From positions 9,134,701 through 9,198,700 of the forward strand of contig NC_040016.1 in NCBI RefSeq assembly GCF_000972845.2: 64,000 bases of DNA. The letters are read 5' to 3'. Shown piece after piece: positions 49,480 to 63,422 of this stretch. Each line of letters opens with the position of its first letter. Position 1 is the first letter of the stretch. The notes below the pieces were generated by a model. That model did not search any database. It was not told the DNA's origin and was given only the letters and a program-made list of their open reading frames with translations. The position numbers and the translations under genes are program-made. This DNA is from Larimichthys crocea (Eukaryota; Chordata; Actinopteri; Sciaenidae).

Positions 49480-52333
49480 TATAACCATCACCGAGCTGTT
49501 GCGATAAAGTATATTTAAAGTATATTTACACTTGGTAAGAAAGTGATGAATGAACACTTTCATTGCCCAAAGCTCATAATTACCCATAAATGTCCTTTCC
49601 CTTTGTAAGAAGCCCACAAACCTAACACTTTCAGAGTTTTTCTCCCAAACATGCAGCACACATGTAATGCTTAATATGTTCCAAATGTATGGCCCCTTTC
49701 CCTTTTCAAGATTTAAAGTCCTTTTTAAAGACTTCTACACTTGTAAAATCAAATGACATACAATTAGCTCCTGACGGACCACATCAGCTTGCTCACCTTT
49801 CATGTTATTTTTCTTTTTCCTTGCATGGATCTAATGAACCGATGTTTATTTCTAGCTTCATTACATACACCAGGTGTTGCGACCGCAGTCTATACCCACG
49901 GCCTATTCTGAGCATTTACGTCTTGGCTTGACAGATCGAAATTGAAAGGCATTAATGATTTGAGGCCTGTTAAAACACCAGCTGACGACTAACGTGGCAG
50001 TAAACATTGAGAGCATCAAAAAAGTCAGGTTTCTGCTTCTCTTCCTGCCACTCCCACAACACACCCACAAACCCAACTCTATTCTCAGACCCTATCCTAA
50101 TCTGTGTGTAAATATAATGCAGCTGGTATATATGTTCAAATAACTGAATAACTCACTGCCAACGTTGGGACTAACCCACTTCCTCCGATAAACTCCCTTT
50201 TTTGTTAGAGCATATGTAAAGTTATTCATCAAGCCTTTATTAAGTGCATTCCTGGGGTGGCCTGAACATCTGGAATTTTAAAAGGATGAAGTAACTGCTT
50301 ATAGGTATGGCCACACCCACTATTAGCCACCTGGGAATTGAACCAAACACATGGGTTAAAAGGTCAAAGACACAGTAGCAAAGTGCTGCTAAAAACCTTC
50401 CTGAACAGGAATCAAGTGAGAACTTAGTGTGAAAAAAAACAACCTGTTCCCCACAGCAAGACTTTTCAGGGACAGGAAGAAAAAGAGATGAGGACTCATC
50501 CTGGTGAGAGCTGTACAGAGGCTGCGGCTTTCTGAAAGCTCAGCTGAAGCAGGATCACACGGTTGTGGTTTAGTAGAGATGCCATTCTCCCAGGGGGGGC
50601 GGCAGACCACAGGCCACTGCAATGTGACAGAGTGCTGGATTGTGTAAGAGCCAAGCTCCCTCAGCATACCATCAGTCCAGGGACAGAGAGTGACACAACT
50701 GGACAAGGGGATAGAGGGGTCAGAGAGCGGCGGGGGTGTCACAGTAAATTACTCCTGCAAGTTTCCCACAAATTCGCACACCAGGATTGTGTGTACTTGG
50801 TAGTCACACGCAGCTGGTAGCAACAACAGAGGAGTCCTACTTTCTCTGAGGCTGTCTGGGAGTCAAAGTCAGGGGAGAGTGATCCTGTCGCCTCTCCCCT
50901 CAGGTCAAGCACGGCATTTCTCACTTCTGCCATTAATGGATTATCATTCTGTTTCTTTGTCCAAATTCAACAAAAGTACTAAAAACAGCAGCTTTTGAAA
51001 ATAGTCTATGACCCCTTGTTGGAACACGTTTAAAAAGAATCACTGATATAATCCCCCCTTGGTATTTCACAAGCTTTGAATTACTATTAACAAAAGCCAG
51101 ATGGACTACATCAGGAAAATAACCCCAGCCATCAGTGGGTTGTCTTTCTCATTGAAAGACATGAATGAATGGAGACAAAAAGTCAATACCTCTTAGCTTA
51201 TTTCAACATAAACAAAGTAAAAATCCATTTAAGCACCAGGAACAAACAAAATACACAAATCTCCACTGGCTGCAGGATTTTTGTTGATAAAAATGTGCTA
51301 CTATTAAATGTTGAAAATAAAAATCAAGCTCTATTTCTAAACCTCAAAGCAAAAGCAACAGAAAATGTTCCCACACAACACATCAAACACACACACTAAC
51401 CAGCAACAGTCCTCCACAGATGACACACTTGGGATGAGTCCAGAACAATCCACCACGAGAGTGGCACGTCACGTATGGCTGCAACAATGCAGTGAAAATA
51501 TGAGAGGGTAAAGGTTGGAGGGCAACCAATTAAACTAAAAGTCTCTGAGACATCACTTAAAAAGTTCATGTCATTAGGGGATTTCTTGGTCTTGCGTGAG
51601 CCAAACCACAGCAAAGAGATAGATGCCCTCAGAAGTGGAACAGACGATCGGAAACCAATCAAGACACAAAGGCAGAGGAGGAAGCGGAGGAGTGAGAATC
51701 CCTTCCTCTGTGCAGCATCATGAACTGCAGGAGTAATGCCCACTCACTAAATGAGTTCAGCTGAGGTCAACATGGTTGTCAAACCCATGATCCTTGCAAC
51801 TAATAAAGACTAATGCAGGCTGGACAGAGGATTCTGATTTTTAGATTTTGGTTATACGTTAATTCATATTTACAAACATGACAATGTTTTTTAGTGGGAT
51901 CACATAGAGGAATCATCTGCAGGACCCAGATGCTGCTAAGCTCTATCTATTTTATTACTATTACATCTCAGAGACAGACACGGTGAGGTGATGAATGATC
52001 TGCTCAGTCTTGTTCAAAGTCAAGGTTTTTGCTGCAGGGAAAGCAAAAGGCTAAGGAGTGGTGTACCGGCTACAATTTAGATAAGTGCTCTGTAGGTACA
52101 GTTACAAAGTTATCACTTACCAGTATGCACTTGCAGAGTGAATCAATGCAGATATGTGTCATATTGCAGACATAACATTAATCTCAGTCCTGATCCTGTA
52201 GCTCATAGTGCAGTAATGCAGCTTGCAAACTGTAAACTGTAGTAAACAACAGTATTCCCATAAAGGTATCTTCAGCAGACCCATGCATATGAGACACCAG
52301 GCAGCACATCTCACCGCCTCTGTCTCATCTTAC

Positions 52334-52600
52334 CTGGGGGACTTTGCTCCGTGCACCTGGCCACAGCTTGCCGCTTCACACCTTCCCACCTGTGGCATAT
52401 CCAGCCCTAGCTCTCCATGCAGAGTCTGCACACACACACACACACACAGTAGTAATCCCAGTCAGCGATGTTCAGTATCACAGCTTCAAGAAGAACAAGA
52501 CAACTTCCACGATCATCCACTGTAGCTCAAAATCTGAACTGTCGGTACATCCCTGCAGGAGACTGTAGACGCTGTTTCTAAATCCCGAAGGCTGCTTTGC
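52334..52600 (-). other. col7a1: candidate non-coding first exon (5' UTR) of col7a1
   Basis: On the minus strand a textbook donor (CCCCCAG then gtaagatgag) ends a candidate exon at 52334. The coding exon downstream has a strong acceptor (pyrimidine-rich, ending tgcccag) only 9 nt before the ATG, so an upstream non-coding exon must exist. This is the most convincing donor I saw upstream. The segment is mixed in composition and contains short upstream ORFs, for example a 3-codon one about 70-75 nt before the donor. The upstream boundary at about 52600 is a guess because the transcription start cannot be read from sequence. A first exon in another place is possible. Confidence 0.5.
52429..52448. 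repeat. (CA)n run inside the candidate first exon
   Basis: About ten CA units lie in the candidate 5' UTR exon of col7a1; the transcript would read (TG)n. Confidence 0.85.
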
Positions 52601-52800
52601 TTTTAGTGTAGGCTGAACACAAGCAGCAGCAGAACAGTCCAGACTTGTTCGGATGCCTGAAGGGGAGTCCTGAGCTCTCTCTCTCTCTCTCTGCTTTTTT
52701 TTCTCCCTCCAACCTCATTCTCTCTCTCTGCTGCTCTCGTCCCTCCCTGCTCCTGCCTGCAAGCTACCCATGTTACCATGTGGAGCTGCAACATTAGTCT
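52600..52800 (-). promoter_or_regulatory. putative col7a1 promoter region with GA-rich tract
   Basis: This lies just upstream of the candidate non-coding exon. Read on the minus strand it contains a long purine tract (GAGAGA repeats, complement of the CT run near 52674-52692, plus an A-rich stretch). No TATA box or CpG-rich block is obvious. GA/CT tracts near transcription starts are common in vertebrates, but the promoter assignment rests mainly on position. Confidence 0.3.
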
Positions 52801-55800
52801 GATTAATCCGCTACCTTCTTCAGGTAAGACAGAGTTTGAAACCACCTGCAGGAAGGTTGACAATAAAAAACAGTACTGTGACATTACAGTGTCTGCATGC
52901 ATGCACACTTTTAACTTTTGTTTTAACATTTTCACTTTTTTTTTTACACATTACAGCTCCATCTACTGCATGTGTATTTTATTAGGTGTTTTTGTTGTTT
53001 AAAATTATAATTAAAATGACTAAATAAGCGGAGTCAGCTCTAACAATGGATATACTTTCTTTAGCCTTACATAACTTGACACATAACTTGACACCTAATC
53101 TGCACTTACCCTGCAGGCAACTGTGACCTCACTACCAAGAGTGCAAGAGTGCGAGGTTGAAAGACAAATGTTTTAGTTATTAGTTTATATAGGGGCAGTG
53201 CTAAAAATGGAAATCCAGAGCATGTATCCATCCCCCAGGAAGTTGAGTAGACTGTCTAATATCTCTGCTTGAGTGCATCCAGCAAATAAAATTATTATGT
53301 TCATCAATAAAATCTAATTCACTGATAGCTGATAATCAGCCATTACATTTCAGTGAATCTGAAATATGAGAGAGGAGATCGGAAACATCTGGAAACAAAG
53401 CAAACATTAGACAGACAAGCCAATTTTGTCAGGCTCCAATTAATACTCTTTTTTTTTTAAAATCGTGTCACATGTAATAAGGCCAGCTTTAAATAGAGAA
53501 ACTCTCTCTTAACTTACTTACAAGCACAAAATGTAATGCCACGTTAGCTACATTTAACCTACTGAGGTCCACTGGAGTATTAGTTCGATATAAACTGTTA
53601 AATAATTTGTATTTGTTTTTATTTATTTGGATAAGTGAAATCAAAGTGTAACATACCTATTGTAGAGTCACTCACTGAACCTCAGCAGAGACACTTCTCT
53701 CACATCCTCTGGTGTTAGACTGTCAGAGGTGCTTGCACAGGTGTTATGAATAAGGTTAACGATGGCTCTGTTCCATTCATTTGTACCAGTAAGCCATGAC
53801 TGACAGTGAGCCACCACGCTCAACACCAGCACCCTGAGAAGCTTAAAAATAGAATCAAGCCACTGTTAATTTACCAATTTACACCTGTGCTTTTCTTACC
53901 ATGAGCAGCAAATGGAAGCAGCATATGTGTGAAAGAGAAGTTAGGCTTCAGCATGGTCTTAAAAACGAGGTGTCTGACTCTCTTTAGGCTCTTAGTAACC
54001 ACACTGGCAAGGATAGGGTTGAGAGACATAGTCTTACATTCATGTTTTTGTTGAGGCAGACCAACCTGACAACAGGAGAAGGATCAAGAAGGTGATGAGA
54101 GATGTTTCTTCAGCCACAAGCTCTGAGTTTGTTCTTGTGGTAGGCGGTGGGTTTCACCTGTAGTGGATTCCACTATAAGGATGCCTAGTAATGGACTTTA
54201 TATGTATAATTTAAGTAAAGAAACGCGTTGTGTCGTGGCCACATTATGATGGTGGTGCATATATGACTGCATACTTGTGGTGTACAGTGGTGCGCCATTT
54301 ATACATACATCCATATGTGCCAAAGATTGTGCAAACATTCCTTGTAATCCCCCAAAACACATTTTCCCATTCCCCTATAATAGAGCCAGAATCCCACCGT
54401 TTGGTGGTGGGAATCTAAGCCCCTGCTCTATTCGTATCTGAGGTTTTTAAAGCATGTTTAAGACCTGTTCTGAAGTCAATTAAGTATTTTTAGTGCCCAC
54501 TCTGCCCCACCCTTAGTGACAAGTACCTACAGTAAAATAATTCATTAGTATGTTCTGGTTTTATACGATGCTTTTTACTGGTGTAAGGACAGAGGTTAGT
54601 TAATTTGTTAGTTTGTTATAATAGGTACTAATTATTTTATGGATAGCCACTTTGGTACAGATTTCCATGGAGTTTAAAGCAAAGACTTCAGTGGTTTGAA
54701 TTGAACTCTAGAGCTGCTATGAGGTTGACATTTGTGCTTTTGAGTTAAATGTTTCAACAACTACTGGATGGGTTGCCGTAAAATTGGGAACACATTAATG
54801 TTGGCTTTATTAGCTTTAATCCCCTGTCTTTTCATCTTTTCATCAATGCTTTGGTTTTTGACTACCAGCAAAACTAATAACATTCCCATCAACCACAGCT
54901 GTACTTTATATTTGGAGCTGGGGTCTTGTTTTACCCTGATATAGATCATATTATCGTCATAATATAGATCTTGTTGTTCACAGTCTAATCTAGTTTGTCA
55001 ACACTGTCTATTCAGTTATCTTCTTGCCAAACGCTGTCACACCACCAGCCTCTCGAAGGCTCAGTCTCTATAATTTACACCAAAACAAATTAGACTCCTC
55101 TCCATTTTTATAGAGCAGCCTCCCACTGTTACCTCTAATTAGTGTGCTATTTATTGTTCCCATAGCAATACCTGCACAACCCTGCTCTGCTTACAATAGT
55201 GGCGTTATTTCGGCAATCATATTCTTACTGTTTCCAGGGGTGTAAATACAGATAGTGCAGGCAGTGCGATTGCATTGGGGCCAATAGGGTAAAGGGGCTC
55301 GCAGAGAGAGCAGGCCCTCCAACAATGTGTTGAGCGCAGATCAGATCGCCACCTCAAACATCTCTGTCATATTTGCAATTTTTTGGTGGTGCTTAACCTA
55401 CAAACTATAAAAATACAAATAAATGATACAGTTTAATGAATCATTTCTTATGCAATGATGATTGCTGGGTAATATGTATGTTTATGCTGTCCAATGTCAT
55501 GTCTCTATTTGATCACGTGACAACAAAATACAACATATGGTAGTAAGGGCACATCGTAAAAGAGTGTCTCTGTGTTGTATTTCATATATTGTGTATTGTT
55601 GTCTCATGCTATGGTTTTGCACTACTTGTGGGGTTTGCTGTGTGTGAGGTCCTGACATGTGTGCCACAAGGTTGTCTTGATATAATTTCAATTCAGTTCT
55701 GGCTTACATTTATTTTTTATTTATTTGGGTTTGATGCAGTTTTCTGAGCTTATTTTAATCCCTCTAGCATTAGAGAAAAACCTGCTGTGTCACAACTTTC

Positions 55801-58800
55801 TCATAAAATGTAAGTTAAGCCATTGGAATAACATGCAAATTGTTACCTTTAATTGGTGGCTTTTTTTTATGTATGTGGGTGTGCACTTACCATTGGGATG
55901 TACTGTTTGTCTAAGGCGGAGATGAAATGGGTGTCATAAGGCATATTTTGTCAATCATGCATTTTTCATTCCCTCGTTTTAGGGATAGTAACGGCCTTAA
56001 CAGCACAGTGTATTTCTTTGCATTCATTGCTTCCGAGCCACTGAATTAAAGTTCAGCTTCCTTTTGTGCTTTTTAAGAGAGACAGAGGCTGGTGTAAACA
56101 TGCAGGCAGATTGAGGTCGAAAGAAATCTGTGCGAAGCAGATGTGTTGTGCAGCTCTGGATCTTTTGAACCAGCCAACAAAACTGAAACCGTAACCATGC
56201 TGCACTAATAAAAACACATTCCAGCACTACAATATATGTTCTCCTGACACTGCTATTTTAGTCTGTGTTGGTTTGGGACAATAGAGACATGATGACTTGT
56301 GGTTGAATCTGCTTCAATTTGCACTTTGCACACGACACCTTCAAATCTTTTCCTTTCACATAGTATCACGTGACATCTCTCTGTTTTAATCATAACCAGG
56401 CTACAACACAAGACAGCCTAAAGGTTAGGCGTTTCGCGTTTTGAATTCAAAGACTTGCTGCAATCCTCTGGTCGTTATTTTATCTCTGTTTTATGTCGCC
56501 AACAAGTGTTTTGATGGATAACCAGTTGCTGTGGACTGTCATTATAATGATCATCTCCCAAACTATGTGAATGTGAAACAGAGTTTTGCTAAAAACAACT
56601 TCCAAAGCTGTGAGGAAAAAAAATGAATAAGAATCATATGGGATCCTAACTCGGTCACACAATATTATTTCATAGATGTGAGGCCAGAAGAAGATGTCAA
56701 TGAAAAGATATAATAAGATCTCTGACACACTCCAAATCAAATAATTGTCTGCAAGCACTATCACTTCTCATGTAAGGGTTCAGTCTGGAGAGGCTAGCAA
56801 TAGGACCCAGCAAACCAGATGTAATAAATGAAGAGATGAGTATAGCTTGAAGTGCAGCTTGTTGTAATATGCATGAACTCTATACTAGCAGGCTGCTGTC
56901 AGTCAACAGGTGTGACCTTAAGAACTTAAAAAAACTTTAAAAACAGTAAATAGTGGTTTCACTCTGCTTGCCAGACTCAGTGATGTAGTTACTTGAGTAA
57001 CTTTGGGATAACCTCATTAACTCCTAATACAATTATTAAGTAATTTCTTTGACAACACCTTCGATTTCAAAATAAAGTTCCTTCCATCCTTCAAAAAAAG
57101 GTTGTTATGTAATATACATCTTTCATCTTTTTTTCCCCTTAAATTATAACCCATTTGTAATTCAGAAAAGATGTGGGAATTTGAACTTACCACATTTTAC
57201 TTGTTGTTTTAGTGTCTGTTTTCTTCCAAACGGAGACAGGAATGCAAATTTACTGAACGATGACATGCAGTGTCTGTCTTCTGTGCTTTCTTCTGTGATT
57301 GACACTGATCTCCACATTCTCCACCACCGGTTGTTCTCGATGTCTAGCTGACTTAACTGGAATTAAAGATGTGTGACAACAGAGGGGATAGGTGAGATTA
57401 CAGGAGAGTGTGGTGTTTTCTTTTTCCTGTAGGGAGTCCTTTTCCCTTTTTTAGCTTTATGAATATACTATTGTGTGAGTGGATTTGGCGTTTGGTCTGA
57501 GTGCAGAGCGGTGACAGGGACGAATCCGATTATGTTCACGTGGTCTGAGACAGAACCAAAACTCAAAGTGTGTGTGTTTGCTTAGGGTTATCCTTAAGAA
57601 CAATTTTGTTCTGATCCTGGCTGTTGTTTTGCCTTAGGGACGTGAAGATGGTTTACCTCATCACGAAGCAGGAATTCACAGGCTCTCACCTCGTTCTCTC
57701 AGGCAGAGTTGGAGAGGAGAGAGTTGGATGAACAGCCAGGCTATACTCAATCGCCTGCAGCTTTCACTCCAAATACCACCTGTCCCAGTGACATACAACA
57801 CAGTGCTCTCATACCTCCATTAAAGAGACTGGTGATTAAAACAGGGGAGAGGTGAGGGGAAAAGTACCAGAAATAACATACTTGGAAAATGCTCAGTTTA
57901 ACACCTTTTTGGTGGTAATTGTTGGGATCACCAAGCAAATATCAGCAAATGTTGACTTTTTATAACCAAGAGGTTGGCAGATTTAATTTCTCATTTCAAA
58001 ATTGAAAGGTTGGCATATTGGTGGTGTCCAGAATCAATATGTGTCCTTCATCTGTGGACAGCAAATTAGAAAACTGAAATGTAGGCCTGATGGTGGAGCT
58101 AAAAGACAGATCATGACAAGACCACAATCGATTTTTTTCTTGCACTTGAATGTAATGTGAATGTACACTAACTGGCCATCAAGCTTTATTTGGATTATTC
58201 ACGTACAATATACTGTTCAAAGTTACAGTGTTCTCCTCTAACTCTTGGTGAAAAACGTGTATTTCTGAAAAGGTAGAATTATTTCTTTAAGGTCAGAGTT
58301 ATTATTACATGATCTGTAGAGATGGACACTAGATTTGAACACCACCAAAACAGACCACAGGCTGACAACATATCTCAGAAATAAAAGTAGAAAAAGCTGA
58401 GAGGGAGTTTTTTTCTGCTCTGTAGCTATGGTCAACATATGATGTTAGCATGACTAATACCCAGCACATACCCAGCACACATGGACATAAAGATACTACA
58501 CATGCTGTACAGAAACAAAACAAAGAAGGGGAAAATAGAAAATCAAATATATCATGTATAACAGTGAAGCAAAAGAACAACTGGTGGGTGGTCGTTCAAA
58601 GCAGAGCGTAGAAGTTAATTACATGAACATCTGTAATTGAAACCTGAATTCATCAGACAAAAGACAGATGAGGGTGCCAGTATGAGTTTTTTTTTTTTTA
58701 TTCAATTCATATGCAAGCTTTAATTGTTGTTGTGTTGCAACTTTATTACTTCATCAAAGGAGGTTTTGTATGTTTGTTTGTTTTTAAGCAGGATAATGGA

Positions 58801-61521
58801 AAAAACTACTGCCCCAACTTTAACGAAACCCGGTGAAGGGTGTAGCCTGAGCCAAATCATGAGTCATGGATGTAAATCACAGAGTGGATGTTTCTCCAAA
58901 AATGTTCACAATGTAATTGTAAGCAACTTAAGTAAAACTCTGACTTAACTGTACAGTTGTGTTTACTTAGTATAATTTAGGAAACGGATTGCCTTGGATG
59001 AATAAAGTAAACACAACAAACAATGATTAGTTCACAGGACACTTGATTTTATTTTGACCATCTCAGGCCAGTTTTTGTCAAAGCACATATTTAATATATT
59101 ACAAGTAATTTATACAATGAAAATAAATCCCCTTTAAAACAGTCACTCCCCCTGACTTTTAACATAAGTTAAACTCTAAAATTTCAACAGGCCTAATCAC
59201 GAATGCCATGTGACGGCCTTAAATTTGGCCCTTGTTCTTCTTTGTTCCCGGGAAGTTGAAGGGTGTCACAGATGCAACACATCTGAGCAGGCTGGGCTCA
59301 CGAGGCTATAAATCAGACCTGACCTTGCTCTCTTTCCCTGCTCTGCCAACTGATATTGCTGTGCTTGGCCAGGTGTTTTGCATCTTTGGCAAGGTCTCAG
59401 GTACATCCCGGGACATCCCGGGACAATGGGAAAACACAGCCAACAAGGAAGAACAAGATAGTGCCATCCAATTTATAAGCTAAATCAAACAGTCCATAAA
59501 ACTATGCATATCTTTATTTATTTATCTTTTTTATATTGTTTTGTGTGTTTTTATCCTAACCCGACCAGATGCAAAATCATCTTACTGTGACATTACATTT
59601 TCTTGTTTTACTGTCTTGACAAAACAAAATACATTAAACTTACTTCCAAAGTGCATCTTTCAAACTCTGAACTTTTAGGCTAGTAAGTTACCTTCTCCCA
59701 GGTTGGGTGAGCATCACCCTGTGAAGTTGAAGGTGTTCTTTAGTCTTTCCTTCTGGATAATCCAGGTGAAGACCATGAAGCGTGTCCAAGTATAAGGCAA
59801 ATTGCTTAAACAAGGCTTTCAAAGTCATTCATGACAACATTAGCTTCCAGTACAATAGCAATGCTGGATGGATCAAGGTGCAGGACATTTGTACCTGGCT
59901 GTCTTCAATTAACTTTTTAAAAAGAAGTGCATTGATGATCTCTGCGTTCGCTCCAGGAAAACAAGTTAGCAGTCCAGTTACTCAAGTGAACTTACGGTTA
60001 GGGTTAGCAATAGGGACGATACATGAGTTTAATCAACAGGATAGTTAAAAATATTCTGTATTCCAAACTGGGGAAAAACTATTAGACACCACCAAATGCT
60101 GCAATTGTGACTTAAAGACCTTTTTTTTCCGCATTTAGTTGCTCAAAGAACCCGAAACAGCAAAAAGGGTCTTAAGGATGAAAAAAGTTCTCCATAGAGC
60201 TCGGATAAGAAGTTTTGCACTTACCAAGAACCAGCTTTAACAAAGTGTTGTTAAGGATAAGACACTGCTGGCATAAATGTGAGCTTTAAATATATTACAA
60301 AACCTTAAATCAAACCTCCCGTAACTCCATGTATAAACAGCTTGGTTTACTACATTATTTTGATAGTTGATGTTATCTTCTTTTGAAAATGATTAACCTT
60401 CTGGCTTGTTATCTTATCATACCAACCTGCTCTTTCATGTCTAACCACAAAGTAGCACACGCCAAAAAACTGCAATCGAAAAATTGCATAGAAATTGTAA
60501 GAAAGTCTTGATGAGAATACAGATAGATGCATGCTTTGACTTTCAAGTTAAACCAATAAAAACTTTGAGGTTAAGTCAAATTTTGTCCAAAATGCAGAGC
60601 ATAGGCGCATACTAGACATTTCACAAGAAATAAAATGTCTCTTACACAGACACAGAAAACAGAATAATTAACTGATCTCAACTGTTACAATAAATAAACT
60701 GTTTCCAAATGTTTCAGTGGAACTCCATTATTGTCTTACCGGTCACACCTCATTTACTGTAACAACTTGAATTTCCGTCTGTGTGTTCCTATTGACCTGC
60801 AATGGAAACACCGTGAGAGGCAGACAGAACGCTGCAGCTGATGCTAAGAATGAGTTTCTAATAACATGAGTGGTAACATGTCTGAACAAATTGATGTAGA
60901 CAATAGAACTGTCTTTGATGAGTCACCAGTTTGGCTTGGTTGTTCATTTCCTCAGTAATAGCACTGATTTGTTCATTTGTTCTTGGCTTTAAGATCTGAC
61001 ATGTTTTAAAAGATTTTAAAGGCAAAACCTCAGGATCAAATGCATGTGAAAGACGTCTTTACACGGGTGGATTTTCTCCTTAATCTCATCAGAGACTTCA
61101 CTGTAAGTGGATTTCTTGCAATTGTCTACTACAAATACATGTTTGCATAATTTTCTAAATATAATTGAATTCTTTCAGGAATCACATACATTCACATTTT
61201 GGGTGTGGCCCTGCTTTTACTGAAGCTTTTACTTTTTAAAAATAGTACTACTTTACCTTTCCCATCCCATAACTTTCTCTAACAACAGGGTTCAGAGGCT
61301 CTAAAGTGTTGACTTGCAAATACCACAGTGACTGACACTGAGAGCTGCGCTGCGTACAAGAGTTATCTGTGCACGTGTGTCAACCCCTCCTCAACAGAGG
61401 AACTGATCGTTAGGGTTCACACTTTAACATTTTTGTCCTTTAATTAGTTTCCGCTGGGTCATACAGTATCATCAATCACTTTCTTGTTGAGATCTGGATG
61501 AAAAGATCTATACATTCTTAG

Positions 61522-61830
61522 CTTAGCTTAGCACAAACACTGAAAACAGAGGGAACAGCTAGCCTGACTGTCGAAAAGTAAAAAAATCAACTTACTGGCA
61601 CTTCTAGCTCACTAATTAACATGTTATATCTGCTCCTCCTAATAAGTACAAAAACTGCCAAGACATAGTTTGGTATGTAAACCAAAGCATGTCATTTTTA
61701 CACTTTGGTTTTTGGCATGGATCAAACAAACAAAGATATAACATGATAATTAGTGAGTTTAAGATGTTCTGGGCTGAGTTTGTTACCTCAGGACTGAGAC
61801 ATACTAGTGTGGTCTTTATGCTAAGCTAAG
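61522..61830. mobile_element. MITE-like element, second copy of the TTAGYTTAGCATAAA family
   Basis: The left end cttagcttagcacaaa (61522-61537) and right end tttatgctaagctaag (61815-61830) are inverted repeats with one mismatch. Length (309 bp), end sequence and internal words such as aacatgttatatctgc match the element at 49175-49479. A more degraded relative may lie near 5990-6420. Confidence 0.6.
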
Positions 61831-61849
61831 TTAATTGTGTCCTGTCTGC

Positions 61850-62085
61850 AGCAAATCCCAGCTAACATCGGATGAGAGGTGGGGTACACTCTGGACAGGT
61901 CACCAGTTCATCACAGGGCTGACACATAAGGACAAACAACCATTCATGTTCACATTCACACCTATGGGCAATTTAGAGTCACCAACTGAAGTATGGAAAG
62001 TCTTTGGACTGTGGGAAAAAGGCAGAGTATCATGAGAACGTGCAAACATACAAACCACTACACCACCATGCTGCCCTGTGTCTGT
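61850..62085 (+). repeat. dispersed fish repeat, larger copy of the 11618-11760 family
   Basis: It contains ggggtacactctggacaggt, caccagttcatcacagggct, acaaacaaccattcatgttc and later gagaacgtgcaaacat, in the order typical of a widespread teleost interspersed repeat. Several small ORFs across it are chance. Confidence 0.6.
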
Positions 62086-62453
62086 AAAGACAACAGTTCA
62101 CCAGGATATTTTTTTGGCCAGAAACAGTTGTCAGACAACCGGCAGAGACCCCTAGAAGTTATATGGTTGAAATCCAGCTATGACCCTGGGTGCATATGTG
62201 GAATACAGAGCCATCAGTGGGTTAACATACCTTTATTATTATTATTTACATATTTAATTTACATTTCATTTAGTCCAGCTCATGTTCAGATGATAATTTT
62301 CTGGGTGTTCTGTTAAGTAAGAGGTTGGTTTTAGGGTTTTAGGGTTTATTGATTGGAAAAATGTAGCGTTATCTGGCAGTTATGCATCGTCTGACTTCTA
62401 CCAGCGAGGTTCACTATGTTGTGTGTGCAGGGACATGGGAAATCTCTTGGATA

Positions 62454-62921
62454 AACAGTTACTGTGTTGACTAACTGACAATAATATGATATATTTGCTC
62501 TTTGCAGATAGGAAGGGAGAGTTAGAAATGTGTAATTGATGGATGAGTATATTGTGATGGATGTGTGGTGGTTTGTGATCCCGGTTGGATTCTGTGGATA
62601 AAAATGGTTGTAAACGTTACTTGTTTGTTGTTACCGAAAAACGACCAGTCGGCAGTTAGCACTGGTTGCCTAGTTATCGCAAGCAAGCGCTAGGTTGATA
62701 TTGAATGTGCATGATGAAACTGGTCTGGAATATAGATGTAACATATGGGATTTATTGTTTTGATGTTGTTTTGATTATTGTTTATTGTTTTGATGTGGAT
62801 AAGCATCAAGATGTTCATAATTTTTCTGTGTTATAATACGAGAACGAGATCACACACTAAGAAAAAAACAGTTACTGTGTTGCCAACTGACAATAATATG
62901 ATATTTTTGCTCTTTGCAGAA
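62454..62921. repeat. direct repeat pair of about 54 bp, 410 bp apart
   Basis: A block beginning aacagttactgtgttg and ending tttgctctttgcaga occurs at about 62454-62508 and again at about 62867-62920 with a few differences. The sequence between is non-coding. Not recognised; it could be an element with terminal direct repeats or an old segmental duplication. Confidence 0.6.
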
Positions 62922-63376
62922 CAAAGATTAAAAAAAATTTAAATGTGTAGTGGAGGACTTCATTCTGTACCACACTACACATACACTTTATTTGTCGTTG
63001 TGCTATACTGTCACACTAATTAATAAAAACAAAACGCCTAAAATATGTCATAGAAAGTCCTTAATATAATGAAATTTATTAATATTAAGCATCATGCTGT
63101 CACTCTCTGCATTTAGACACTTTTAAGAACATGTGCAAGTTATTCATCATGCCTACGTCCTGCAGCTTGTAACCACCTCTGTGTCCTTCCGGAACAAACA
63201 AGAAAACATATTTCCTTGTTATTGTGACGCTGAGGAAAAATATCAAAGTGACTGTAAACGTGGTTAACATGGGCAGAATGGAGTAAATAAACATTTGACA
63301 ATTTGAAAGGAGACATGAAAGGAAATCCACACTTGATAGTCACAGTTTGGAAATGTTGAGGTTTAGCTTAAGGGGT

Positions 63377-63387
63377 TTGTGTGTGTG

Positions 63388-63422
<35 letters not shown>
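63377..63422. repeat. (GT)n microsatellite
   Basis: About 22 GT units with one interruption (gtttgt) lie in the 5' flank of col7a1. Confidence 0.95.

Larger units (their letters stand above)
45764..52333 (-). other. probable first intron of col7a1 (6.6 kb)
   Basis: It is bounded by the donor at 52333 and the acceptor before 45763. It contains the 20-bp-arm hairpin, one MITE-like element and otherwise unique sequence. Two less AT-rich stretches with moderately long minus-strand ORFs (50389-50933 and 51396-51743) could be regulatory DNA or decayed coding sequence, but none matched a protein I know. The exact extent depends on the candidate first exon being right. Confidence 0.45.

Noticed and set aside
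51396..51743. Minus-strand 115-codon ORF near the candidate promoter
   Set aside because: No recognisable domain, no convincing splice sites, and composition like flanking intron.
62325..62350. Telomere-like ttttagggttttagggttt
   Set aside because: Only two imperfect units, and the vertebrate telomere repeat is TTAGGG; too short to call.
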